Of a stretch of 64,000 bases of DNA, positions 17,230-29,640 are shown in pieces. The stretch's first letter is position 1; every line of letters starts with the position of its first letter. Location of the stretch: positions 248,001 to 312,000 of the forward strand of contig NW_019028980.1 in the NCBI RefSeq assembly GCF_002105155.1, read 5' to 3'. The notes below the pieces were generated by a model. It saw only the letters and a program-made list of their open reading frames with translations, did not search any database and was not told the DNA's origin. The translations under genes and the position numbers were made by a program. The DNA is from Lobosporangium transversale (lineage: Eukaryota; Mortierellomycota; Mortierellomycetes; Mortierellales; Mortierellaceae).

Positions 17230-19508
17230 CCTTCATCAGGCTTATCACTTCCGGGGGGAGCGATGTATCACAATGCTCCTGACGAATATCAATCCCCTTC
17301 ATTCCATGCAGTCAAAAAGCGCCTTATCTTTACACAGGAATCTTCCGATATCGATCCAGGCGAGGAAGACGACAATCTTGCGGGATCAACATTTGAACAA
17401 CACGCACTCACACCATTTTTACAACGAAAATCTCATTCAAATTCTCCGGCGCTGGATCGCCTAGTGAGCGCTTCGATGGAAAAAAATGCTTTGTTTAAAA
17501 TAAATTCTACCGCAAGCTCACCCTCGCAGACTCTGCCTTCAGCAAAGTCAGCTGCTACTTCAGTCTCAGCTCACAGATCCAATTCTAGGCTTCAAATGAG
17601 GAGCATTGTAGAGGCGCGACGTACAGGGCGGTCTAAAGCCTTTGATTTCGGATCAGAATTGACCAACGATGGCGATGAAGGAATTGATGAGTTGAACGAT
17701 GATGTAAACTGGCCGGGAGGCTATGACGATGGCGAAGGTATTGACGTTGGTATCGATGATATTGACACACCACTCGTTGAAACAACGCCTCCACGTCCAG
17801 TCCAACAGAAGGTAAACCCACTCTCATTAGGGGCGCCAGTAGGGTATAAGTTAAAGGCAAATATGGCAACTTCAAAGCCGAATGCACAGAGGTTTGTCCA
17901 GAGCAAGGAAGAGGATGATCGGATCCATCATGGCCGAGCAGATCGAGATGAAGACGACGATCGACTAAGATTTTCGGATGAAGATGTGTACGATGAGGAA
18001 AATGAAGAGGGAAATGGATACCATGAGATTTTGATCAATAAACATAGGGAGATAAGAGATCCTATGCCGCGGAGGCAGATTGTCAATACAAGCAATTCCA
18101 AAATGACTGACCAAAGTAGTAAGGCCGCTGCTGCTAGTGCGTCAGCGAAAAAAAGCAAGTTGGCCTCTAAAAAGGCGAAGACCACAAGCGGAGGAAGCGA
18201 TCTGGCGGAAGCTAGTGCGGATGAAAATAAAGAAAATGGGCGCGTTCGCTCCTCATCAACACAAAGGGCGAAATCAAAGAGCAACTCTAGAAGCAATAAT
18301 ATTGAGTCATCAACGGAAACATATAGCAGGCGCTCAAAGATTACCAAGGATGGCTCCAGTTCTGCTAGTCAGAACAAGACACAAAGCGGACCGCCTCATA
18401 TGACTCCTGTAGAATTAGTGGAAGTGCCTGTAGTACCAGATGTTACGACAGAAGAACAAGGAGGTATTTTTTATTTTATTTTATTTTATTTTTTTTATTT
18501 TACATTCTTGAAAATCGACGGCGATAGATTGACGATCGTTTAGTGCGGTAAATAATTTAGCCTTGTATTTATTTTATTTCCTATCTCAAGTACGGAGGAG
18601 TCATCGAGTAAAGATTGCTCCGCTAAAATTCTGGCAGAATGAGAGAGTTGTTGTGTGTAGAGATAAGGATATGCCTACACCAATAATTAAGTCTGTTATT
18701 CGAGCCGAAAACCCAGTGTCAGCAATACCAGGTTTAAAATCACAAAAACGGAAACGCCAAGGTACGGCGGCTGTCGATTCAAGCAAAGGACATCCTGCCC
18801 CTGACAAATTGGCTTACCGGCAGTCTCAAAAGCAGGCTCGTGAGATTGACGATAATGAGGATGAAATTGAAGGAAGTGCGAGTGAACTGGAAGAATATGA
18901 TGGCGAACATGCCTTACAAGGATCGAGAGGGCTCTTAGGGCTAAAAGATGAAGTCTCCAGTATGCAGGCAGAGGTCCTTGTATTTGGGACTGATGAAAAG
19001 ACTTCACGAGGTAATCAGCATAGCAAGTATGCTTTATACTATATGTCAATCTCTTGACTAATAACGCTGCTCCTAAATTATATATATCTTACCACTAGTC
19101 ATAGCAGAATCTAAGAACGCATTGCGCTTCAGATCTGTAGAGAGTGGACAATATCTATTTCACCGAGGTCTTGAAGATACCGATTCTCTGGCTTCTGGAA
19201 CAATCAAGATCAAACGCAATGGAATAAAGCCTGTGAGCAGTGCAACAAAAAACGCAACTACAATCTTTTACGTGATCAAGGGAATCGTACAAGTGACAGT
19301 GCATGAGACTGAATTTGTGGTCTCCACTGGGGGACATTTTATTGTTCCGCGTGGGAACCAGTACGGAATCAGGAATAGGTCCAAGAAGGAGAGCCTGCTG
19401 TTCTTTGTGCAATCCAAGGCTCCACCATCACTAAATACGATCGACTCTCTCTACAAGAAACCACTCTCTATAAGAAATGAAGTTGTCGAGCCCGAGCTCG
19501 GGACTTAA
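16802..19508 (+). CDS. MIF2: CENP-C / Mif2 inner kinetochore protein
   Basis: Four exons (16802-17132, 17240-18463, 18591-19010, 19099-19508) encode 794 residues. The CENP-C signature motif RRSHRVKIAPLKFWQNERV begins at residue 520, exactly at the start of exon 3. This motif binds the CENP-A/H3 nucleosome in known homologues. The C-terminal 110 residues form a cupin fold (TIFYVIKGIVQVTVHETEFV, then GGHFIVPRGNQYGIRN), the family's dimerisation domain, ending with a short acidic tail. The N-terminal 500 residues are disordered, with acidic and Ser/Lys-rich blocks; the first 60 residues could correspond to the Mis12-binding region, by position only. Intron 1 includes a 30-T tract. It acts at centromeres in chromosome segregation. 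Confidence 0.93.
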
Positions 19509-20241
19509 TGATATAAGAAAAGACTTTCTGTAAGTTATAAGAAACTATATAGGAATTTCTCATAGAGAAAGACACCAGCCAATCATAGACTATTTGCAAA
19601 TCCTAGGTATGGAAAACTGTCTCTGTATGTCATGATCCTAGAGTTGCCAGAAGGGTATTACTTGTTCTGTCGCATTCATAGCCTGCGATATATTGAATTC
19701 AGAGCACAAAATGGTATTCTCTTCCCCTTCCGTCTCTTCTAATCATTCGCGTACGGGCTGTATAAGCTCAAATACGATGTCAAGACCAGCTTGTGTTTAA
19801 TGGCTCATGTGGAATAACAACAATATTTTAATTAAATAAATGTCGCGCGGAGGTAATTTTACATGGCTTGCTGTACGAGGAAAATTCTCCACAGCAAAGT
19901 GGAGAAAGATTGCTGCCGACCGTGCAGCGCTATCTTCGGCACAAAGAGTACCACAGCAACACCATCTTTTGCCCTCTGTGTGCAAACTGGCTTTCTAATC
20001 AACATTTTTAGTTAAGGGGCTTGAGCCTTTATCAAATATTAACCAAGCTCAAAAGTCAGAAATGCTTTTTTATTTTTAATGCATGTCAACATGGATTCAG
20101 AACATCAAAAAGGTAATAAATCAATTTCCATGCAAAAAAAAAAAAAGAAAAGAAAAAAAGAAAAGAAAAAGAGATTATGATTACAGAATCGTTCAAGTAA
20201 GCTGAGTTCGAAGGCAAAGATCAAGCAACCTCAACAGCCGT

Positions 20242-20273
<32 letters not shown>

Positions 20274-20939
20274 GATAATAAAAAGAATCAAGGCAATGAG
20301 GGTAGAAAGTATAAGCGAAAGACGTGCATTGCCAGTCAGAACTGTTCTTGTTAAAAACAGGGCATTTGCTTCTGTCTCAAGTCGCAAGCAGGCGGCGCTT
20401 GGGTGTTCTGTCACGCTTGAACAAACCCATTGATGCAATTGGGGCTTTCTCTGTTGTCATTATGATAGTGGTTTGTTCTTGCCTTTTTTCTTTTTCTTTT
20501 TTTTTTTTCCCATCCCGATTTACCCAACATCAGTTGAGGAAAAAAAGAAAAAAAAAAAAAAAAAAAAAAACAAATCGCGTTATTTTTATTATTTCTTATT
20601 TACTCTTTGTGTTGATTCTTTTTTTTTTTTTTTTTTTTTTTTTGAATGGTTGAGAGAGAGTTTGTCATGTATTATGATCTGCCTCGTACATTGACTTCAA
20701 TAGGCACCGAATGAATCCTTTTAATTCTGCTATGGATACCTTTTTATTTCTTCTCACGAATATGCCAATTAACTTTTTCGCATGTCATAATTTTGTCCTA
20801 GGTAATCTGCGTGTTCCAAATAAAGTTTTCATGTCAGAAACGACAACTGAATAAAATATGACACAAATGATTGATGTCTTTTCTTCCTTTCTTCCTTTTC
20901 ACATCTGTTCATCTCTATTAACATTCCAAACCCGCCTCC
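19509..20939. other. Intergenic, homopolymer rich
   Basis: No gene supported. A/G-rich tandem AAAAG units occur at about 20143-20172, an A run at about 20249-20273, and paired T, A and T runs at 20499-20640, giving strong local self-complementarity. The promoter of the following NPT1 gene lies at the end. Confidence 0.5.
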
Positions 20940-22366
20940 ATGCTTGATAAAGTCAAGAACAATGACGACAATAGTGTTGCTAATGTAGCAACAGTGGCGG
21001 ACGTGTCTCAAAAGATCCCTAAAATATCCAAGGCATGCACCTCAATCCTCGACAATGACCTTTACAAGTTCACTATGCAACAGGCAGTGCGACAACACTA
21101 CCCCAACACTCCCTGTGACTACAGCTTCAATAATCGGTCTCCAGAGGTAACACAGCTCTCCGCTAAAGCTATTCCATGGTTACAAGAAAAAATCCAGGCG
21201 ATGAAAGATCTTTCTTTGACCCCGGAGGAGCGTGTATTCCTGGAAACCAAATGCCCATATCTTTCAAAAGATTACTTGGACTGGTTACAACATGAGTTTA
21301 GGTTCAAACCCAGTGAACAAGTCAAGATTGAGTATTTGGATTCAGTATCAGGATCAGACAATCAAAAGATCAAAATCACAGTGACGGGTAATTGGCACCA
21401 AGTGATTTTGTATGAAGTACCACTTCTAGCTCTTGTCTCAGAGGCCTATTTCCGGTTCGAAGATCAGGATTGGTCATACGAAGGTCAGTTTGAGGCTGCA
21501 AAAAAAAAGCAGAGCGATTAATTGAGGCTGGAGCCAAATTCGCAGAGTTTGGGACACGTCGACGACGAGATTATGAAACTCATCGAATTGTACTCGAAGG
21601 AATAATTGCAGGATCGTCATCGTCATTGTCATCATCATCATCATCTGTTGCTTCTGCAGGAGGAGAAGGAAAAGAAAGACAAAAAGGGCTCTTGACTGGA
21701 ACTAGTAATTTACATTTTGCTCATATAATGAATTTAACGCCGATCGGAACCATGGCTCATGAATGGTTTATGGGAACAGCCGCTATTTTGAAGGACGCTA
21801 GTCGAGCGAATGCAACGAGCTTAGAGCGCTGGAGCAAGACATATCCAGATCAAGCGTTAGGGATTGCCTTAACGGATACATTTACCACCGAGGCATTTTT
21901 GAAAACATTCCGAGGTCAGGTGGCCAGAGAATGGACGGGTGTACGACATGATTCTGGAGACCCATTCGAGTTTATAAAACGGATTGTGAAGCATTATGAT
22001 GAAGATCCGCTTGTAGGGCCTGAATTGAGACGGAAGAAGAGGATTGTCTTTTCGGATGGATTAAATGTTGAGCGGACGATTCGATTATTAAATGCAGCTG
22101 AGGAACAAGGAATCGAGGCATCCTTTGGGATCGGGACACATTTTACGAATGATTTTGAGAGAGCTACTGCTCCTAAAGAAACTACAACAATGTCAGTGCC
22201 AACGTCAACGTCAAAGAAAGAGAAGAGTCCAGCAATGAATATTGTGATCAAATTGCATTGGTGTGCAGATAAGGAATGTGTCAAGCTGAGCGATGATCAT
22301 GGAAAGGAAAGTGGAAGTCCTGAATCTGTGCTTGAAGTAAGACAGCAGATCGCTACACTTTCATAA
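20940..22366 (+). CDS. NPT1: Nicotinate phosphoribosyltransferase, frameshifted in an A run
   Basis: The sequence reads as a full-length nicotinate phosphoribosyltransferase (about 475 residues) except for one frame change. The first frame (20940-21521) covers ILDNDLYKFTMQQAV and EAYFRF. It breaks in a 9-A run at about 21499-21508; the second frame (to the stop at 22364-22366) carries EFGTRRRRDYETHR, LTPIGTMAHEWFMG, ALTDTF, VRHDSGDP, FSDGLNVERTI and FGIGTHFTNDF. An A run of 7 or 10 would keep a single frame. The enzyme converts nicotinate and PRPP to nicotinate mononucleotide in the Preiss-Handler NAD salvage route. All other regions are intact and there is no splice site at the break, so a one-base sequencing or assembly error is the likeliest explanation. 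Real slippage or a recent pseudogene are alternatives. Confidence 0.9.
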
Positions 22367-22910
22367 TAAATGCACGTAGTGAACACATATCACGCGTATT
22401 TTAAGTTGGATCATTATAATTGTATTGCTATCAGTATTAATATTAATATTGCAGCTTCAATAATCATATCCAAATCACGCACTGTAAGGGATAACATATA
22501 CATTCCGTTCCTGCTACACTTCTTCCCACATTGGAATGCAGTGGAGTGTAAGGTACACACTCCATTGACGAACAGACCTAATGTCGATGAAACAATATAT
22601 ATATTTTGATCATAAGGACAGGATAAAATCAACATTCCTCTCTCTTTCCTCTTTCTCACTTTTTTTGTTTGTTGAATGACGCGCCACACTGAAAGTGAAA
22701 GGAAAGTGTGTAAGCAATAGATACAGGGGCTTTTTAAGATCAAGAACATGTTTGTGTTGGCTATTATTGGCTCAGAGCTAAATCATCTATAACTCCAAAA
22801 GTGCAAAAAAATATAGTGTACAAATCGCTGTCGCTCATGCAACGCCCCATCTGGGCCATCTAACAATCATGAAAAAACAACAACGACAACATGCGTTGAG
22901 CAACCTTAAA

Positions 22911-22942
<32 letters not shown>

Positions 22943-24534
22943 GGCTGTGGGCATCTTTTGTAAAAGTACTTGTGTACGATATACATGTATACACAAAGAA
23001 TGGGCCCTTTTATGCATTGTAACAAGAAAGAGGGGTCAATGCGAAAAAGGAGGGGGTGGATATCAGGCCGGTATGTTGACAGATATGCAGATGAGCTAAA
23101 TACTGCTTTGCCTCGATTTATTTGAGATCACAAAAAAAACTCGCATATTAAGAATATTAGGAATGGCACTGAAATGAAGAAAAGAAAGAAAGAAAGAAAG
23201 AAAAGTTCTACAGTCAACCCTCCATCGACTTTAACTCTTGTCCTCCGTTTTTTTTTTTTTTTTTTTGTCGTTCCATCTCTGGACGGTAGCAAGAAAGCTT
23301 CTACTCAGGGGAAGCAGTTTAAGGAACAGCCAGGATGAGAGGTTTTGTGTATGTGGAAGGTAGTCAAAGGAAAAACTATTAGAGTAAAATGATATGATCT
23401 GCTATTTATTATTTATATCATTATTATTATCTGAGCGCCAAACCTCTCCCTCTCCCTTTCTCTGACATATTTTCCGCGCATAGCCCACTTGAAGTTCAAA
23501 ATGTGTCAAGTAAAAAAAAAATATTGCAATTAAGAATGGGAAAGAAATGTCAGAGCATTTGTTGGTGACATGAATATTTTTAAAACGCTCAAATCAATTA
23601 CGCATACTTTTTTAAAAAAAAATAGAGGAAAATGGATCCCCGCTACAAAATTGGGCTTGCGGGTAAAAAAAATTGGCAATTAATGTTATTCCGATTAAAC
23701 ATCCTCTTTCTCTCCTTTACTTTGCTTTGCTTTGCAAGATGAATGGGAAAAAGGATCAACGAGATGCAATTTCAAATTTGTTGGGCGAGATTTTTACCGA
23801 AACACAAGCATGAATGCAAGGGGAGGGAAATTGTGCACATGTGGACAAAGGAACAGACAATGGTTCCCAAATTAACAAACTGTAGATCCTTGACATTGGA
23901 AAAAAAAAAAAAAAAAAAGAAGCGGAAGAGAAGATGGTAAAATGGTAAGTCAATTATTCGCTACTCAAGTAAATGATGATACAACATCCTTACATCAATA
24001 TCAACATCGGCAACGAACAAACGCGTCTGTTGGGATCAGCCATTTGTATAGCAAAAAAGCGAAAGAAAGAGATCATGTCCCGACCAAGCGTAATGATGCG
24101 CTTTCTTTTTACTTGTAAAGACTACCTTACTTGTGCATGTAGGCTAAGCTAGTCTTTAAAAAGCAAGGTTAAACAAAAAAATATATATAAAATCGCTATA
24201 ACCCCGAACAGAGTGAGATGGACAGTGCTCACATACCCATCATCATCACCATCATCGTCGACTGCTACATACAGCCTTCTACCGTATTTAAACCGCACTA
24301 TCCTTTGTCCGAAATCCTTTTTTTTATTTATTTGTATCCTTTCTCCTTATTTTCTCCTCTTTCCTTTTTCTTTTCTTTTGCTGTTTGATATCTCTACACA
24401 ACCCCACTCATTCGTTCCAGTCATTGATCACTAGCAGGGCTTAACATCTTGCTATTACACCACACATACGCACACATTACCAGTTTTATATCGTATCTCG
24501 ACCCCTCATCCTTTTTGTACCAAAACCAACCATC
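22367..24534. other. Intergenic, 2.2 kb, no gene supported
   Basis: Long T tract at about 22914-22941, GAAA repeats at about 23176-23204, T tract at about 23249-23266 and A run at about 23899-23917. The last 350 bp are CT-rich with a TATA-like stretch at about 24180-24192 and serve as promoter or leader of the next gene. A 24-codon frame from 23740 was noted but not accepted. Confidence 0.5.
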
Positions 24535-24848
24535 ATGGCTTGCCAACGCAATAACAATAACATCTCTCATTCATACACCTCATGGAAGCGTGCCTTGTCA
24601 TCTCTGTTCGTGTTCATGTCTGTAGCGCTTCTCTCTGCTATCATGCTCAGTCCAGTATCCGCACAGTCCAGTCGAGGTGTTGATTTCTTCAGAAGCCCCA
24701 CTCGATCCACAACATGGTATCTTGGAGAGTCTGTCAATATTCGTCTTCGTAAGTCATAGCTTTGTTACTGCTGTTGTTTCTCTTTTGTTTCACTAGCTCT
24801 CTCTGTGTGTTTCTCTTCCTGCCTCTGTTTCTGTTTCTCTTTCAGATC

Positions 24849-24886
<38 letters not shown>

Positions 24887-25633
24887 CCCAGTATCTTGCG
24901 GTATATTGCGTGCCTTCGACAATTTGTATAATCCGTTATATATATTGGTTGGCTCCAACAACCACAAAAGAACGAAAAAGAAAAAGAATACCACTGAATC
25001 CTTTTTTTATTATTATTTTCAAGCGCACTGCTCTCCCTTTTTTTTTTTTTTTTTTTTTCCTTTTCACAAGATCTCGAAGGAAAGAGAGAAAATACCTTTC
25101 TGTCTTAGTCACAAGTGAAAGGAGGGGAGAGGAGTGCAGTTGGAACGAATTCCAAAGGAGAGAAGGGGGATGAATATGCAGTTATAGGGGTTTTAAGTTT
25201 GACAAACGCGTTTTTCCTAAACACTAAAACCCAAAAATGCACACTCGCTGATTTTGTTTATTACATTGCGTACATATTATGTATAGGTCGTTCCTTGTCA
25301 AAGGAAGATAGCAACAATACAATGATTTTTTTGGAATACAGCACACGTGCCTGCCCAGGATCATCATCACCAACAGCTGCTCGATGGATTGCAAATGAGG
25401 ACCGATACCGGTACTGTGATAATCGAGCAGCCAAGATCACAGCTTTGGGTCAAATCGCACCTGGGTCAGATTCTATTCAATGGACAATCCCTACAACATT
25501 GGACCTGCAGTTGTCAAGAGGTCGATTCCATCTTTATGACTCGAACGGACATACTAGCGACTCCTTTTTGATTCGTCCTCGACCTCGACACTACCCAAGG
25601 GTTGGCATGGTCGACCAGATTAGGTTGTTTTAA
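24535..25633 (+). CDS. Secreted Kre9/Knh1-like domain protein
   Basis: Two exons (24535-24748 and 25287-25633) give 186 residues. The N-terminus has a basic stretch followed by a hydrophobic signal sequence, FVFMSVALLSAIMLSPVSAQ, with likely cleavage after SAQ. The mature part resembles the small Ig-like Kre9/Knh1 N-terminal domain: FFRSPTRSTTWYLGESVNIR, then a four-Cys-poor core, then SDSIQWTIPTTLDLQLSRGR and FHLYDSNGHTSDSFLI, matching the family pattern of T-W-x-x-G-x-x-V early and W-x-(I/V)-P late. A cell-wall or secreted role is inferred. The intron is unusually long (538 nt) and contains a 32-A tract and a long T tract; a small extra exon in it cannot be excluded. Confidence 0.75.
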
Positions 25634-26172
25634 GGGAAAGAGACGAATGACAAAGCAAAACAAGAGGACAACACCAAAGAAAAATAGAAAAAAAACAACA
25701 AAGAAGCAGGCAAGCAGGCAAACAAAAACAAATAAGCAAACAAACAGGCAGTTGACCCGTATTTTTTGCTCATTGTGTACTTTTCCCTCCATACCATCCA
25801 CCCCCCTTTCTCTCATTTTTAGTTAGTCGCATATTTTCTTGTTTGTTTTGGACTTTTGAGACAACAAAGTCCAAAAATGATTCCACAGCTTCGTCATGAA
25901 GTTTAAAAAAAAAAAAGAGTCGAACGTTTCTCTTTTTTTTTTTTTTTTTTTCTTTGTCATTTTGCATCAAGTGAAAGAGTAAACATGCCCTTTCTTTCTT
26001 TTTTTCTTCAAACCTTTTTTTCTTTTACTTTCTCCACAACTCGCTTGTACATAGCCCTTTTTCTAAAATGTAAAAAAAAATGGTAAACACATTTATATAT
26101 AAATAAAACAATTCATCTTTAATGTCTATAAAGTCTCTAATATTCATGTAACAATCTAGACAGCTCGACTCG

Positions 26173-26203
<31 letters not shown>

Positions 26204-26769
26204 ATAGGAATATTGTACATGTATACCATGTGACTCAATAAACCTGACCCCTTGTCTGATTAAAGTTGATTGTCATTTCTCCTGATTGCTTGACCAAAGG
26301 AGCTCTAACGGAATAAACGGTAGCATATTATATTAAGCACAGTATTATATATGCCAGGTAAATAACAGCAATAGGAGGAAGAGTACACGCCAATAGATGG
26401 AAAAACCCATATATTTGAGCTCCCAAGCGTTCTTAACTGAGGTGTGGCTACGAAGAAAGTACGAGAGTAGCAGTCTTGTATAAGACAGGCGGATCCTGTT
26501 TATCCAAGATATCCTTTAGATCTAAGGTGTATGAACCCTAGAGAAAACAAAACACTCAACCAAAAAAAACGGTATCGTTGTTAACTGCACCTACTGTGAC
26601 CCCAACCCGACGTTACAAGTAAAGAAAGTCTATACAAGTAAATCGATTGCTGAATAATGATCTATGAACTGGTCAAATATCAGAGTTATCAATTAAAAAA
26701 AAGTCATAACAAAAATATCTAGATCGGGAAAGCAGGCGTTATAGTGGTCCTCTCGTCCAATTGATATAG
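25634..26769. other. Intergenic, homopolymer rich
   Basis: Downstream of the Kre9-like gene: repeated AAACA/AAGCA units (25680-25750), T tract near 25932-25951 and A tract near 26173-26202. No gene supported. Confidence 0.5.
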
Positions 26770-27209
26770 CCTAGATCGCGTTCTAAATTTAAGAGTTCGA
26801 TCCGACAATATCTAGAAGCACTTGAAGGGGCCAAAGATTGGTCTTGTGAGGTGAGGATGCTTTATCTGAGCATGGGTAATGACGACCTGTTTGTTGAGTC
26901 TGTCGATATGTCGTCAATGATCACAGGGTTGCAAGAGCTAGTTCTTAACTGAACTTGAGGACAGGCAAAGGGAGGGTTGTTTCATCGAGGCTGTGTTGCA
27001 GTCATCAGCAGGTTTCGATTGTCTCGACAAGGTGCTAAAACCAAACCTTTGGAAACGATGGTGTGATACTGAGAAAGATGATGGCATCATTTCATAAAGT
27101 CAAGAGTTCTCTTATCAACGAAGCTACTAGCGGTGATGCGAGCATATTGGTCATGACGGCGTATAAGAGACTTGGGCTCTGGATCGCGATAAAATTAGCC
27201 GAAGAATAA
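26770..27209 (+). pseudogene. Decayed protein-coding stretch in three successive frames
   Basis: Three plus-strand frames follow one another, each open 44-60 codons and each shifted relative to the one before: 26770-26952 (contains ALEGAKDWSCEVRMLYLSMG and SSMITGLQELVLN), 26942-27097 (contains FIEAVLQSSAGFDCLDKVLK) and 27078-27209 (contains INEATSGDASILVMTAYKRL, ending LAEE stop). The overlaps are short, as expected for a once-continuous gene with two frameshifts. The first part resembles a leucine-rich-repeat turn (L-x-x-L-x-L...G-L-x-E-L-x-L-N) similar in style to the F-box/LRR proteins of this window. No splice sites obviously repair the frames. The family is not identified; a remnant of an LRR-type gene is a guess. 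Confidence 0.4.
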
Positions 27210-27235
27210 CCAGAGATATGGCTCAACGCGACTTG

Positions 27236-27266
<31 letters not shown>

Positions 27267-27707
27267 GCAGCGGATATATGAAAATAGCATAGCCCTGTTT
27301 CAAAAATGTACAGAAACAAACAGCGCATGGTATATAGACGTAACTGAGCAAGATAGTGATATTTAGGCAACAATGGGAGAGGGGGAGATGACCAAGCTGT
27401 TGAGACATTTAGCAGGATGCTCTATCTATAAATGCTAATTCATAACAACTGCGACTACTAACGAAGAGTTTCCATTTTGTGCGTATCTTTTCTATTTTGG
27501 AAATATATCCGAAAGAGTAAAATCGTTTCAGATTGTTGGCAAAAGAGGAACACGTGCACGTTTTTTTATAAATTCTTGAAACGGAAATGGGCTCGACAAA
27601 GACCCTGCAAAAGCTGAAAGGACGATCCTTTGCATGACAGTGTCGTGTCGTGTGAACGTGAGAAAGATGATCTGATGAGTAAGCCAAGTAGATTTTGTTT
27701 AATATCA

Positions 27708-27738
<31 letters not shown>

Positions 27739-29320
27739 CACGAGACTTTGGATCGTATAGAGTTCCTTGCATGACCATAAGGTTGATATTCTACATCTGT
27801 TTAATCAATCAGTAGCCACAAAGGCTCAAATATATACTAATGCGACGCGTCTTTTTTTCCCTTAATATGCTTGGTACAATGGGCTATACATGTTCTCCAA
27901 TTAGATATGTAACTAAGGTCACAAGGGATTATGATAGGTAACTGTCAATCTACCTATGGCAAATGTATGTAGGCGGAGCAAATACCAAAAATGAAATAGG
28001 AGGAAGGTTTAATCCGATTGTTAACCCCATTCAAACCAGTCAATTGAATCAAATGATGTAAGAAGAGGCCATAGAAAGAGAATAATAAGTACAGCAACAC
28101 AGAGGAAAAAAAAAAAGGACTATGTATTTATACATTTAGTGTTGAATTTCAATTGACAGATTCCTATTCAACACTGAACGGAATGTCCAATAGAGGATAG
28201 GATCCCCATATACACCATCGCGTGGCATGGTCACTGTTTTATTTATTCTCCTACTTTTGGTTTCCTTGCGTAAAATAAAATGAGCTGAGGCGTGTTTTTC
28301 TACTCCGATCACTTTTGCCCTTTTCTTTCCCCCTTTGTTTTTTCTACTGGCTTGATGGCTTTGTCACACATGCATGCATGCATGCACGCAAATCAATCGA
28401 AGAAAAAGAAAGAGGGAAAGAGTTTAAGCGACATGTGGGCAGACATAAACAAGGATAGGACATGTTGAAATTAATTGGAGAAAAAGAGAAGAGAAAGAGA
28501 GAGAAGAGAGAGATGACTAGGCCCAAACGAGTGGGATGGATTGGATGAGGATGGATAAGAAATGAGAGAAATGTTATTCCTCCTCCCAGCCCCTTCAATT
28601 GCTTGGATCACAACAAAGCAAATCAATTGACAAATCAGATACATTCATAATCCTAATCGCTGTGTTTTCACCAAGGAAAATTCAAACGTGGACATTAATA
28701 GCATAAAGGTTGTCAACGCAAAAAAAAAAAAATTTTAAAAGAATTTCCCCCCTAAAAAGAGTGACATCAATCAGCCCATGTCACCCCACTTATTCATTCA
28801 CACCCCACACCATTGACTACATTTTGTACGCTAAACTTGGAATAGACTGAATATCTTTTAATGGTCTAGTAAAACTTTCCTTTGTTCTTTTGTTCCTGAC
28901 ATTTTTTTTCTTTCATTCTCGCTCTCATTCATCCAATTGCTTCAATTGCTAAAGAAGCTTCTTCTACCTCTCCTTTTCCATCCTCGCTTGTACAAATACG
29001 CCATTATATTTCCTTTCCTTTATTTTATTCTGGTTTTTTATTTTATTTTATTTCGTATTTTATTTTCTCACTTGACGATAGCTTCTTTTACTGCTTTAAA
29101 CTCCCCACTCAACTCACACTCTCACTTGTCCTTACACCTTGTCCTTACACTCTCACCCACAATTGTGCTCACATTCCTCTCATAATTCTCACACCAACCT
29201 CCTCATTGAAGCATTTATTCATTCATTCAAGCATTCAAGCATTCAAGCATTCAAACATTTAAGCATTTAGGCATTTGTTCGCTCTCTTCTAATAGTTCGA
29301 CTTGATCGCATGAGAGACCC
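27210..29320. other. Intergenic before the IVY1-like gene
   Basis: A tract at 27236-27262, T tract at 27709-27733, and a (CATG)n run near 28370-28386. A CT-rich promoter and leader run from about 28880 to 29200. No gene supported. Confidence 0.5.
29211..29277 (+). repeat. Tandem 8-bp repeat in the IVY1-like leader
   Basis: About seven imperfect copies of GCATTCAA run in tandem, degenerating to GCATTTAG at the 3' end, ending 43 bp before the IVY1-like start codon. They would probably be transcribed in the 5' leader. Confidence 0.8.
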
Positions 29321-29608
29321 ATGCCCGCTATGTTGTCGACTGTCTCGTTGATTGACCCCACTACCCTCAACCCATCCTTTTCTGGGCCAGAGAATAGTCG
29401 TATGGGTAGACCTGCGGTCATCATCACTCGAGCTGACCAGCAGACTTCCGTCGACCAAACTCAGCTCTTGCTCACAAATGCAAAGGCCTATCGTCTGCAG
29501 ATGTTGGCCCTCTCGAAAGCTGCTGCCAACTTTGGTTATGCACTCGAGAAGATTGCTCATTCTAAAGCTGCTGTTCGGGATGCTTCTAACGTCTGTAGGT
29601 CCAAAAAG

Positions 29609-29640
<32 letters not shown>

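Noticed and set aside
23740-23814. 24-codon open frame beginning MNGKKDQRDAIS
   Set aside because: Too short, no splice partner and no family resemblance; compatible with chance.
26735-26806. tRNA-like string with a B-box-like GAGTTCGATCC
   Set aside because: No pairing acceptor stem and no cloverleaf could be drawn, and the string overlaps the decayed coding frame starting at 26770.
28365-28390. CATG repeat as a possible regulatory palindrome array
   Set aside because: Simple tetranucleotide repeat without a gene start nearby.
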